From: Paramecium pentaurelia
Taxonomy: Eukaryota; Ciliophora; Oligohymenophorea; Peniculida; Parameciidae
NCBI GenBank assembly: GCA_905183005.1
Contig: CAJJDO010000005.1
Span: 828,641-892,640, forward strand
Direction of reading: 5' to 3'
Length of the DNA stretch: 64,000 nt
The notes beneath the pieces are model-generated. The model saw only the letters and a list, made by a program, of their open reading frames with translations. It had not been told where the DNA came from and did not search any database. Below, one piece after another: positions 39,437 through 50,917 of this stretch. A program made the translations under genes and the position numbers. The first letter of the stretch is position 1; every line of letters starts with the position of its first letter.

Positions 39437-39844
39437 ATGGATGTATAGAAACTCAATTTTATCCATCCATCATATATAGAATTGTCTTCTAATACTTATT
39501 ATATAAAATGGAAATAATTGAATAAAATATCAAAGCTATACAACTCTCTAAAACAAAAAACATCATTAGAATTTCTATTAGATAACCTTATTAAATATTA
39601 AAGTCTTTTAAATCCAACTTATAATGAATTTAGTTATTTTCATTCCAATATGCTTGATAAGAAAATGAAAAAAATTTAACTTCAAAATATTGAATTTTTA
39701 GATTATCAAACTTATATAATGAAATTAACTCATTTTGGAAATTAAATCCTAATAAAAAAATGTAATAAGTAATCTTTACTTAATCTATTTATATTTATTT
39801 TTGATAAATTATAGAATACTCTCATTTATAAGGTTCACATTTGA
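39437..39844 (+). CDS. Small unknown protein; 3' end uncertain
   Basis: ATG at 39437 opens 135 codons to TGA 39842-39844. The sequence is Leu, Asn, Lys and Tyr rich with a helical look (NSLKQKTSLEFLLDNLIKY). If a 24-nt GTTCA...TTAG intron at about 39,833 is spliced, the frame continues (FLIDVLMVENSEFWLNSNF) towards 40,100, where it would overlap the start of the kinase gene. The longer form therefore needs another intron that I could not place. No family is recognised. Confidence 0.55.
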
Positions 39845-40094
39845 AATTATACTTAGATTCAAATTGTTATTTAATACTTTTTAATAGATGTATTAATGGT
39901 AGAAAACTCAGAATTTTGGTTGAATTCTAATTTCTTGAAAGAATTGATCTAATTATCTGGTAGCCTAAACACTGTGAACTAGCGAGTTTCAACTTAATTA
40001 ATATATATTATATTCTATCAAAAGAGACATATTATTTCAAAATAAATACGCATTCAAATATAATACTTTTTTTTTTTTAAATCATCAAAAAAGA

Positions 40095-41729
40095 ATGACT
40101 GAAAAAAACATCGATCATTATTCATTCCATACCTCAGATGTACTTGGTGTTGGATCTTTTGGCACTGTTTTCCAAGGCATTGATTTAAAAAACAATCGTT
40201 ATGTAGCCCTAAAAATGATAGCTAAGGATAATTTGCTTAATGATCCAAAAGGTAAAAGTGGACTTATGACTGAAATCAAAATAATGAAAAAGTTAAATCA
40301 TAAAAATATAGTTCAACTTATCGATGTGTTAGAGACACAAAATAATTTCTATATCATTCAAGAATTATGCGAGAATGGAGATTTATCCAAGTCTATTTCA
40401 TTTTTATCCTAGATTTTTGAAGAAGAATAGATAGGTTGATGAAAAAATGGCATTAAATATCATCATTAATGTTCTCGAAGGTTTTTATGAGTTATTAAAG
40501 TACAGGATTATTCATAGAGATCTAAAACCTGCAAATATTTTAATACATAACAATACTTATAAACTTGCTGGTCTTTTTATTTTTCTATATTTTATAGATT
40601 TTGGTTTCGCTAAAATTGTGGATAACTTTAATCCCAATGTATTACACTCTTAAGTAGGCACACCTTTGTATATGAGTCCATAAATATTAAGAAATGAATA
40701 ATACTCTATGAAATGTGATATTTGGTCTTTAGGATTTCTATTCTATGAAATGCTTTATGGATAATGTATTAATATTCTTATTAATTTCTTAGCTCCTTGG
40801 ACAGCATAATCAATTCCTTAATTAGTTAAAAATATTTATACTTAACCTCTTGTATTCCATGATTCAATTAATCAAGTATCTGATAATGTAAAAGACTTTA
40901 TTACTAAATGTTTGATAATTTAAGAAGGTTAAGAATTTAATATTTTTAGATGAAAGATTGAGTTGGCAAGATGTATATCATCATCCAGTTTTTGCTTAGT
41001 ATTTCGTTTAGGATCCTAAAGTAGAAAATTTATTCGAAGTATATAATTAATGAATGATAGGAAAAAGAATTATCTATAGCAATGAGTATGAGAGAATAAT
41101 TCGGAACTTAATAACTTAGTATTAATGAATTACTAAGAGAATTGGCTGAAGATGAAAATAGAATACTTAATATTGAAGGCTTTAGTGAGATCTTTTTAGC
41201 CATAAATGAAAATTTAGAGGATGAAGAGATTTAATATATATTTAATTGTATTGATGAAGAGTCAAATGGATAAATAACATGCAAAAATCTATTAGATTGG
41301 CTTAATAAATATGATGTTATAAATTTATATATTATAGATTTCTTTGGAAGATACATATATGAGAAGTGGTTCAAATACTGTATATGGAGCTCCTGAAAAA
41401 AGATAAATATAATAAGGTTTATAATAGAATGAACTAAATTAAGATAGATAACTGATTTAAATACTTTATGATGAAATAAAGACAAATAATTTAAATTTAG
41501 TTGAATTGTTTCATAAATTTGCAACATCTTCAGATTTAATGAACTATCAAGATTTTACTAATATGATGCTGTATTAATTAAACCTATTTTTAGAAATTAT
41601 GATACTACATTAAGTGATTGGGAAATCTTTGAAACTTTTAAATTATTTGCATAAAACAAAAGTGACAATATAAACTTAAATCAATTTAAGCAAGTATTAG
41701 AATAAAACTTTTAAGATGATTATTTCTGA
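40095..41729 (+). CDS. CDPK-like protein kinase with degenerate EF-hands
   Basis: 489 residues after seven introns of 22-27 nt, two of which begin GTC. Kinase motifs are GVGSFGTVF (Gly loop), VALKMIAKD (Lys), TEIKIMKKLNH (helix C), HRDLKPAN (catalytic loop), DFGFAK and GTPLYMSPQ (APE replaced by SPQ). After the kinase come helical segments with EF-hand spacing: DEEIQYIFNCIDEESNGQITCKNL and SDWEIFETFKLFAQNKSDN. The loops keep several acidic or polar ligands but are not perfect. The plan is that of calcium-dependent kinases; the kinase domain itself is also ULK/Fused-like. Calcium control is an inference. Confidence 0.82.
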
Positions 41730-41811
41730 TTATATAATTATTTATGTTTGTGTGTTTGAATTGTCTATAGTTATAAGACTGAATGTTATTTATAAAATTA
41801 TTATATATTAA

Positions 41812-43969
41812 ATGGATAATAAGAGTAAAGGAAGTTCAAAAAGCAGAAAAGAATTGGGAGGTATTGTTGAATATTCAATTATAGATGAGTTGAGTTTGAA
41901 AGGAGTGTCATTATTTAAACTGGATGTTAATTATGATCATTTGAAACAATTTTTAGAAGGAGTTTAAGCTGATCTTGATAATCATACAGTGGAGATAGAA
42001 GGAATAAAGAAATTGCTTGGACCTAGCGAAATTATATTATTAGTTAAAGTTCAATCTAATTTAGGTTCAAGAATAGTTTCAATTATTAAGTGATTCATTA
42101 CATTTTTCAGATAAGGATATAGAAAAAGAATTATCAACTTAATTAAGCACATACATTACATAAATCTAAGGAAAGTAAAAGTATGGAAAAGGAGCTTTAG
42201 AGAAAATTATTACTGAAATGAGAGGAAAATTATTTTCAGTTATCTCAATGATTTAACATCTTTATAGAGAGAAGAAGGTAGTTATTAATATTAATAGTAG
42301 AGATAAGATTAACGATTAACAAAATTAGAAAATGATATGTTAACAAAGTTTGATACTAAAGAATGTAAAGAGAAAATGAGAAAATAAAAAAATCAATTAG
42401 AATAGTAGATTGAAGATTTACAAAAGAATAATAGACATGAATTAGATACTGTTGAAAAGAAATTATCAACTGATATATAGAAATTTGAAGAGGCAGTTAG
42501 AGATGTAGAAAGGTATATTAATTGAGTTTAAATATAAGAAAAACTTTATGGAAAATACATGATTGTTAAGATTTATTATCAAAAAGAACAAATGAAGAAT
42601 TTGTTAATGAGGCTATTAGAACTAGTGAAGATAAATTATTAAAAGAAGTATATTGAATTATATAATATTAGATTTAATAAATGTAAAATAATGATTAATT
42701 AATTAAATTTCAATAAGATATTGCATATATTAGAAGTTAAATCAAAGGAATTGATGACACAGTTGGAGAAAAACAATCAAAATTAAAAATATAATTAAAT
42801 GAAATGAATGATTTGTAAATTTTTATTAATATTTTTAGATTGAAGTCTAAAATAAATTTAATTGATAAATTAGTGGAATAAAATAAACAATAAGGAGATA
42901 AAATAATAGATTTAAATAGTAGATTAGCTACTGCTATAAATAAATTGGATGTTTCAAATCAATTAGATTAACATAGATAAAAAATTAAATAATTAGAAGA
43001 TGGAATTTAAAGATTAAATGATGAAGCTAAAGAAAGAGTTGAAGCTTTAAAGGATATGAATTTAAATGCTGAAAATGTAGCCTATTTATTATCTAAAATT
43101 GATCCTCATAAAATTTGTACTCTTGAAGGAGATATCAAAAAATTAGAAGAAATGTCTATTAGAAATAATGTACATTGGGAAACTCTTGATGCAGAATTCA
43201 AATCACGTTATGATAGTTTCCAATTCTTTTCATAATTATATTAATAATAATAACAATAATAATAATAATCAACACCAGAAGAATCTAAATATGTTACTAA
43301 AGATGAAATTAATAGAATGTTTGAATAATTTTAATAGTAGGGAAATTTAGAAGATGATAAAATTAGAAAAATACAAAAAGATCTTTAAGACATAGGCCAT
43401 AAAGTTGAAAGTGCAAATGAAATAGAAAGAAGAGTGAATAGAATATTTAGAGATGTTGATATCAATGGATTAATGAAATAAGTAAAAACCAAGGCCAATG
43501 AAGATGATATGAAGAGAGAATTATTTAATTTAGAAACTAGATTAGGATAAGCTATGGAAACTATCAATTATTTAAGAAGAGAAATAGATGCCTTATAAGG
43601 TAATTTATTATATTTAATGAATAGTACAATTAAAAAAATCACCTATGAATTTCTAATAATCAGCTTCACCTCCTACTGATTAAATTATTGGAATCAATAC
43701 AAAGAAACTCTATCCCATTAATTGTCTTAGTTGTAGCACTACCAATTAATAAAGAGTAATGTTTTTTTATATCTTAGGTGAAAGGAACTGATGGAAAATA
43801 TTACTAGGCTGATATGAAAAGATAAACTATTGATTAATAATAGTTTTATGATCTCTAATAAGACGAATCTTAATAATTTAATTAATAACATTATGTATAA
43901 AGACCATAATCGGCAGTAGTAAATAAATAAAGTAATGGTGCTAAAAGACCTATAAGTGCTAAGAAATGA
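41812..43969 (+). CDS. Coiled-coil protein, probable ciliary structural protein
   Basis: About 670 residues after six or seven introns of 20-26 nt. The N-terminus is Ser/Lys rich (MDNKSKGSSKSRKE), followed by a short folded part. From about residue 90 to 560 it is coiled coil, interrupted by a Gln-rich linker near 43,230-43,275. The C-terminal part has a CLSC pair followed by KGTDGKYYQAD, and ends RPISAKK. The CxxC plus basic RPxSAKK tail recalls DUF4795/QRICH2-type flagellar proteins, but I am not certain. A structural role in the axoneme or cortex is inferred from this and from length. Confidence 0.75.
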
Positions 43970-44023
43970 TTAAATAAGTATATTTTATAAATATAAAAAA
44001 ATATGCCACTAAAAAAAAAATAT

Positions 44024-44102
44024 GTTGACGGCGAGGTTCGAACTCGCGCCCTTTCGGACTGGAGCCTTAATCCAGCGCCTTAGACCACTCGGCCACGTCA
44101 AC
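44024..44102 (-). tRNA. tRNA-Leu (anticodon AAG)
   Basis: The reverse complement folds as a 79-nt type II tRNA. The acceptor stem is GTTGACG/CGTCAAC. The D arm contains GGCCGAGTGGTCTAAGGC. The anticodon stem CTGGA/TCCAG encloses TTAAGGC, giving anticodon AAG. A long variable arm (TCCGAAAGGGC) and T arm GCGAG-TTCGAAC-CTCGC follow. There is no encoded CCA and no intron. With A34 changed to inosine it would read CTT, CTC and CTA. It lies between the coiled-coil gene and the dynein light chain-like gene and is far more GC-rich than its surroundings. Confidence 0.95.
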
Positions 44103-44146
44103 TTGTAATGATAATTAATAAATGGTTTTGCATTTAATCGATATAA

Positions 44147-44434
44147 TCATTTTGCTGATTTGAAAATTGTAAATCGTTTTTACTCTATTGTTGCATCTAA
44201 ATACATATGATCAAAGTTAAATAATCTTGATCCGTAATTGGCGTCTTTGTCTGTTACAAAACAACACCACCATCCTCCATATTTTTGACACAAAACATTG
44301 GCAATTTGATTGCAGACCTCCCCCAAAAATTGCTTATGCACTTAAATCGCATTTTTAACAATTGTGACTATTTCATTCTAAATTTATTCTGTAATTCCTG
44401 TTCCCTTTTCATTAATTTTAACCGATTTATCCAT
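44147..44434 (-). CDS. Dynein light chain (LC8-like) protein
   Basis: Intronless, 95 residues from ATG 44432-44434 to TGA 44147-44149. The pattern helix, helix, then CQKYGGWWCCFVTDKDANYGS followed by a hydrophobic strand ending FTIFKSAK matches the DYNLL fold (KKYNPTWHCIVGxxFGS...LLFKSG). Members dimerise and bind dynein intermediate chains and other clients. The sequence is clearly divergent from canonical LC8, so it may be one of the many axonemal LC8-type chains of ciliates. Confidence 0.8.
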
Positions 44435-45036
44435 ATAAGTAATTAATATATTATTAAAATATTATTATTATTGTAACCCCATCAGATATCCTTTATATCC
44501 ATCTACTAATTCTCATATGAGTATTATTTATATCTAATTGTAAATAATATTTGATTCATTCCTTTCATAATTTTTAGGGTATCTTCTTATCATTTTAATC
44601 ATACATTCATAATAATTAATAGATATAATTTTCAATTTTTATCTAGTATTAAACTTCAAAATCATATGTTATTTAAATTTATTTCATATTCTATATTAAA
44701 ATAGTATTCATTTTCTTATAATTTAAGTATATTCATTTATTATACATTTAAATTAAATTAATGTCTAATTTTTTACTTAAACATTATATTTTAGATTCTT
44801 TTATCTTTAAATTAATAACAACATTGCTTCAAAATATTGTCTAATTTTATATTGTGTTAATTATAATTCATTATTGTATTAATTATATTTACTTATTAGA
44901 TAAATTTATTATTTAAAATACTGTTTAATATATGTAAAACAATATAATTGTATTTACTTAATAGATAATAATAATTATTTATTAAATTACTAAAGAATTT
45001 TAAGAATATAAATGATCTTAATAATATAATTAAATA
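44435..45036. other. Intergenic, nothing recognised
   Basis: About 600 bases of AT-rich DNA between the dynein light chain-like gene and ELP4, both on the minus strand. It should contain the light chain promoter. No frame with coding character on either strand. Confidence 0.6.
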
Positions 45037-45954
45037 TCAAAATTGTTCAATTTTACTCTTATTTTTTTGTTCTTCTTCTGAATCATCCTCTATTGCTGTC
45101 TCATATAATTATTCTATTTTCAATTATTTTTATGTAATTTTGATTCCCCATTTATCATTATCTAATTATACTTACTTAAGTGAGCCACTCCATCCTATTT
45201 TATCAAATTTAATCATTCCTTGAAAATCAGAAAATTCTTTGTTTCCAAAAAGTTAGGTGATTGTAATGTAAAAGTCACAAAATTGCATTAAATCTGTTCT
45301 TCTTTCAGGAAGTGTAATTATACATAATAAATATGATGATCGAATGAGTACTTTCAAAGAATATAAAAATTGATTGAGTTCTTATTGATTATAAGGAATC
45401 TTATCCCAAAAATCATGAATAATTAATTTTTTCATAGTAGAATCTGTGCTTGATTTTAATGATTTTTAGTATTATTTAGTAATAATTTGCAAGAATTATT
45501 ATAAGTTATTTATTTCATCATAATTATTTAGTTTTAAATGATTTTCAACAGCTTGTTCAGTTTCTGATTTTGATAAATCCAAATAAAATATAGAGGAATC
45601 AATATTCTTAATAGTGAATTGCTATTACATTTGATTGTATCGCCAAGCGATCTTATGTTATAATTCTTTTTCTTCTTATTATTATGAACTTTCAACTTAT
45701 TTTTTAGGAATAATTTTAGACCATTGTTCAGAAAATTGATCAAAAATAATAGAAACATGATTTTTATGAAATGAATTACCAATACAATATCTCAAGAATT
45801 ATTTATAGATAGTTGTTGGTGTGTCTTACTCAATGAAAATGATTTGCCCTTTTAAAAGACTATTGCCTAATAAAGCATCCAATTCTGGATGTCCAAAATA
45901 GGCTTTGTAAGGATCTTCCTTTTTAGAATTATCATTTCTTTTAAAATTACTCAT
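45037..45954 (-). CDS. ELP4: Elongator complex subunit 4 (PAXNEB)
   Basis: Intronless, 305 residues from ATG 45952-45954 to TGA 45037-45039. The RecA-like start of ELP4 is seen as HPELDALLGNSLLKGQIIFIEQD; the middle has the family motif KIAWRYNQMQ. ELP4 forms a hexameric ring with ELP5 and ELP6 that binds tRNA and assists the catalytic ELP1-3 core in modifying wobble uridine. As in other ELP4 proteins the Walker motifs are degenerate. The C-terminal tail is acidic. ELP3, the catalytic subunit, lies 1.9 kb away on the other strand. Confidence 0.87.
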
Positions 45955-46927
45955 TAAATAATATATATATAATTTTCGCATTTTATTAAAGTTTGTCTGT
46001 AACATATTTTCTTTAATATTCTAATATTATTATTTCCACTTCTTTTACTCAAATTCTAAAAATATTAAATATTAGTATTAGAAACCTCAAAATTAGTTTC
46101 AAAAAATAAAAGTATGTTACATAAAAATTGTTTTTATTTTTACACTCAAAAAATTTCATTCATTCATTATTTGATTGTATTTGTTCTATTAAATGGAATA
46201 TATTATGGATATTCAAATACTCCTATACGAGTTTCTTTAATTCTTTATTGATGCATACTACCAAGAATAATCCAATTAAAAGGATAATTATTATATACCA
46301 TTTTTTTGTGAATTTATTAATTCTTATTATTAATTTTATATTGATATATCTTTATGTATTTTGATTGAAATTTTACACATTATAAAACATTGAAACAATT
46401 TAATATAAAAATATTTTATAGCTTAGAATTTATTAAATAAATCTAGAATTTAAAAATTTTTTATAAGCAAATTATAAAATTCTAATTAATAAAATTTCAA
46501 GAAAATTAATTGAAAGCATATAAAAGATTGACATATTTGCTTATTTTATATGCGTTTAACAGATTTAAAAGAATAGGTAATATATAACGTAATTTTTACT
46601 TAAATGATTCTCTAAAGTACAAGCAGAATAAATAATAATTTTAATTAAAAATATTTTGATATATTAATAAACAATTTGTGTAAGTTTTTGAATTTAAACT
46701 TACAAATTTATCAATTATTAGTATTTTGCTTGTTGATAGAATTAATATTTTATAATTGAGATGAATAAAAAAGAAGAGATAATTTATTATAAAAACTGAA
46801 CTATTTAGGATTTATCTAAAATAAATAGAATATTTTAGGGGATGATTTTTTGGTCGGTAAATGGGATTATTAATAGAATCAAGATTTAATATATCATTAA
46901 TATTTTTATTATTAATTATAGATTGAT
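45955..46927. other. Intergenic, weak short frames only
   Basis: Nearly 1 kb. A 78-codon hydrophobic frame on the plus strand (46128-46364) contains no TAA or TAG codons, unlike real genes here. A 45-codon minus frame in the same place (starting MVYNNYPFNW near 46,300) looks a little more protein-like. Neither is convincing. Confidence 0.5.
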
Positions 46928-47760
46928 ATGTAGAAATAAGAGCAATCCCAATTGTCAACACTACAAAGTTTTGGAGATATTTCACCAGTGCCTGAAGAAG
47001 ATGACACTGAGATTAAGACTATTTTTACATCTCCATTAACAACAAAGAATTCACAAAGAGCCTACTCATTTTAATTTTCATAAAAAATAAGAAAAACACC
47101 ATAAGTTCTAGAATTAACTGAGAAGCTATATTCTTGGAATTCTTATTTAACTAAAAAGTTTGCTGAAAGTCCAACAAAATTTTGAATGAGATTTCTGAAT
47201 TTTGAGTATGTACTTTACTAAATTAATAATTATATATGGCATTTTGACTTATTTTTATAGGGATTTCTGTTTTTTAAATATATAAACTGGACATCACCTG
47301 TCCTATTTTAATAATACTTTAGGATTTGACCATGAAGAACAATTAGAAAATTATGTCATTATTAAATAAATGATATTGTTGGCTCAACTTTTGAATAATT
47401 GATATAAGTAAATTTTATGATCTAAGAAATTAAGGAAGGATGTTAAATGAATGATATTTAATAATTACATGATTTAAACAATAGTCAGATTAAAAAAAAT
47501 GAAATTTAAATCTAGACCAAAGTGAATATACATATTTTGAAGATTATTATCCAATATATAACAGTATAGGAAATATGAGAAGATTAGATAATAAAATAGA
47601 TGAAAATAAGGAGATTTATAAGTTTTAAAAATGGAGATGGACATTAATAAATGGAGATTGAGATGATAAGATTTTTAGAGGAGAATAAAATTAACAGTTT
47701 CGATTTAAAAATGGGATATTAGAAGAGGTTGAATGAAAAGAATAGAAGAACAAAATATTT
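46928..47760 (+). pseudogene. Probable decayed protein-coding gene
   Basis: ATG at 46928 opens an 85-codon frame with good composition (FGDISPVPEEDDTEI, then LYSWNSYLTKKFAESPTKF), closed by TGA 47183-47185. The next codon in the same frame is ATG, and the frame goes on (MRFLNFE). If an unusually long 55-nt intron is allowed, it reaches FCFLNIQTGHHLSYFNN and LGFDHEEQLENY before another TGA near 47,400. Further protein-like pieces in shifted frames (QSEYTYFEDYYPIYNSIGN at about 47,515) extend to about 47,760. Several lesions in a row suggest a gene in decay, though a real 85-residue protein at the 5' end is possible. The family is unknown. Confidence 0.45.
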
Positions 47761-47839
47761 AAAGATACTCATATTAATTATTATCATAAATTAATTAAAT
47801 AATTTACTATAATAAATATAATTCTTTTTTAATATTTTA

Positions 47840-49570
47840 ATGGAGTAAAAAGAGAAGAAGGGAAAAAAATAATAAGATTCTACAGTAGATAAATTAAAGT
47901 GTATTTCAGAAATAGTTGCAGAATTGATAAAATAGTATGATAACAATTAGAAAATAAATTTATCACAAATAAAATCAGAATTTTCAAAAAAGAATAAGAT
48001 CTCAGGAGCACCTAAGATTGTAGAAATATTATCAGCAATTCCAGATGATTATAAAGATAAATTGATACCAATTTTGAAAGCAAAACCAGTGAGAACAGCA
48101 TCTGGTATAGCTGTAGTAGCTGTAATGGCAAAACCACATAGATGTCCACATATAGCTGTTACAGGGAATATTTGTATTTATTGTCCAGGAGTATGAATAT
48201 TTATAAAATTAATTAAGGGACCTGATAGTGATTTTGAATATTCTACTTAAAGTTATACAGGTTATGAACCTACAAGTATGAGAGCAATTAGAGCAAGATA
48301 TAATCCATATATTTAAGCAAGAGATAGAATAGCTTAATTAAAATAATTAGGACATGATTGTGATAAGGTTGAATATATTATAATGGGTGGAACATTTATG
48401 TCTTTGGATTAAGAATATCGAGATTATTTTATTAGAAATTTACATGATGCTTTAAGTGGTCATCGTTCATAAACAGTTAAAGAATCAGTTCAATTCTCTG
48501 AAGAGAGTAGATCTAAGTGTATAGGTATTACAATAGAAACAAGACCTGATTTTTGTCAGAAAAGTCATTTAAGTGATATGTTATTATATGGATGTACTCG
48601 TATTGAAGTTGGTGTTCAATCAATCTATGAAGATAGTAATTATTATAATCTTATAATTAAGTTGCAAGAGATACTAATAGAGGACATACAGTTGAATCAG
48701 TCAAGAAATGTTTTGCAATGAGCAAAGATAGTGGATATAAAGTAGTAACACATATGATGCCTGATTTACCTAATATGGGAGTAGAAAGAGATTTAGAGAG
48801 TTTTAAAGAGTTTTTTGAAAATCCTGATTTTAGACCAGATGGATTGAAAGTATTTTAGTATTTAAAATTAGATATATCCAACTCTTGTTATTAGAGGTAC
48901 TGGATTATATGAATTATGGAAAAATGGACAATATAGAAATTATCCTCCTGATTTCTTAGTTGATGTTGTTGCTAAAATACTTGCTTTAGTTCCACCTTGG
49001 ACTAGAGTCTATAGAATTTAAAGAGATATTCCTATGCCTTTAGTTACATCAGGAGTTGATAATGGAAATTTGAGAGAATTATCATTATAAAGAATGAAAG
49101 ATTTAAATGTTGCTTGTAGAGATGTTAGAACTAGAGAAGTTGGAATTAAAGAAGTTCATCATAAAATTAAACCAGAATAAGTTGAATTAATCAGAAGAGA
49201 TTATACAGCTAATGATGGATGGGAAACATTTCTATCATATGAAGATCCTTCTTAAGATATTTTAATAGGATTACTGAGACTCAGAAGATTGGATAAACAT
49301 ACATTCAGAAAAGAATTAATTTAGGAACCTACCTCTATGGTTAGAGAATTGCATGTATATGGTTCAGTAGTACCAATACATTCAAGAGATCCTTCTAAAT
49401 TTTAACATTAAGGATATGGTACATTACTTATGGAAGAAGCAGAAAAAATTGCAAGAGAAGAACATGGTAGTACTAAAATGGCAGTTATTGCAGGAATTGG
49501 AACAAGACATTATTATCGTAAATTAGGATATCATACTGAAGGAGTATATATGGTTAAGAAATTAGTATGA
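47840..49570 (+). CDS. ELP3: Elongator complex catalytic subunit 3 (radical SAM and GNAT)
   Basis: 551 residues after introns 48191-48217, 48636-48661 and 48850-48871. The radical-SAM cluster motif is CPHIAVTGNICIYCPGG, followed by the hallmark DSDFEYSTQSYTGYEPTS. The C-terminal acetyltransferase domain has HQGYGTLLMEEAE (acetyl-CoA loop) and ends YYRKLGYHTEGVYMVKKLV. ELP3 puts the carboxymethyl precursor on U34 of tRNAs using acetyl-CoA and a radical reaction. Every catalytic block I can check is intact and the length is that of the family (about 550). Confidence 0.96.
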
Positions 49571-50248
49571 AGAAATATTTATTAAATTAAATTTTATCAA
49601 TATTATTATCAATATTTGTTTATAAAATTTTAATATGAATTTTTATAATTTCTAAAACAATTAACTAGTTAAAAATCAATTGTATATAAAATAACAAAAG
49701 AGTAATAAGAATATTTATGTAGTAAATCTAATTATTAATAGATTAAGTTTTTTAATTAAAACTAACTATATCAATCTTGGACTAATTATCTGATTTATAT
49801 TCGAATAATTATGAAATATACAATTTTTCATAAAGATAATAATTAATTCTTTTGTAATTAAAATTTTTAACATTTAATTTTGGAAAACAGTTTGCTTTTA
49901 TTTAATAATATCATTTTATATCTCCTTAAAATGTATTTATTATTTTTATTGAATATAGGAGATGTTTATCAGAATTCTTAAAAAAGGAAATTATAAATGC
50001 TTTTTTTAGAAGAAATCTTTAAATTCTTCAATTCTACACATTATAATAAAGACCTTTTGGATTAGTTGGTTCTGACTATTAAATCATCTTTTCTAATACA
50101 AACATTATAAAAGCTAAAATTATAAATAAAAATTAGTTAATATTTTTATTAAAAATATAAGAAGAATTAATCAATAATAACAATAGATTTCCCATATAAT
50201 ATTTAATAAAAGAAGTAAAAAATAATAACCAAAAATAGAATATAAAAA
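49571..50248. other. Intergenic with faint coding trace
   Basis: About 680 bases between ELP3 (+) and ARV1 (-), which converge. On the minus strand an ATG at 50103-50105 begins 25 codons with a gene-like look (SEPTNPKGLYYNV) before TGA. This may be an eroded remnant or chance. Nothing else is recognised. Confidence 0.45.
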
Positions 50249-50899
50249 TCATAATATTGTTATACTATTATTCAAAAAATATCTTAGAAGTATTGTTAAA
50301 ATTATAACAATACCACTTTTTAACCATTCATTCTTGTATTCACACAAAGATCTTATTGTTGTCCATTCACTCATAATTATTGACAAAGAAGCCATTTATT
50401 TATAAAATGGTTAATGACCCCAAATAACAAACATAATAATTGCTAATCTTCCAAATTAGGATAAAATCAAACCAATAATCATTTATTAGTGTTGTAATTT
50501 TCTAAATATAATTAATGATATTATATATATTGTAACAATTTATGACAATAATGTTAATGTTATATCTATTGTTTATTTCTAAACATCTTCAAAATTCAAT
50601 TCCTATTCTTATTTGTGTAGTATATTTGATTAATATTTATAAAATAATTCTAAAAGTATATAAGTAATGAACAAAATAGTTGAGGCTGGTATCAGAGCAT
50701 ACTTAAATTTAAATATATTCAATACTTAACTATTTATTAGTAAATGTCGATAAGCACTTACTTTACATAGAATCATATCAACGAGGAGTATATTGTTTTC
50801 ACAACTAAAATACCAATCTTAGTTTTCATGATTACAATGAGGACATTAGGTCATTGCATTTGGATTTTCTACTTTTGTATTACAATTTACACAATTCAT
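50249..50899 (-). CDS. ARV1: ARV1 family ER lipid-homeostasis protein
   Basis: 216 residues from ATG 50897-50899 to TGA 50249-50251. The N-terminal zinc-ribbon has two CxxC pairs (MNCVNCNTKVE and CPHCNHE). The ARV1 signature follows as DMILCKVSAYRHLLIN, matching the family's L-K-x-QAYRHLLFN. Four or so hydrophobic helices make up the rest. ARV1 proteins act in the ER in sterol and GPI-precursor distribution. The start codon is only 18 nt from the divergent start of the ATAD3-like gene. Confidence 0.88.
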
Positions 50900-50917
50900 A
50901 AATAATTAAATTTAATT

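Noticed and set aside
46128..46364. 78-codon hydrophobic plus-strand ORF
   Set aside because: It contains no TAA or TAG at all, whereas real genes here use these Gln codons every few residues. Composition matches random AT-rich DNA and there is no context for it.
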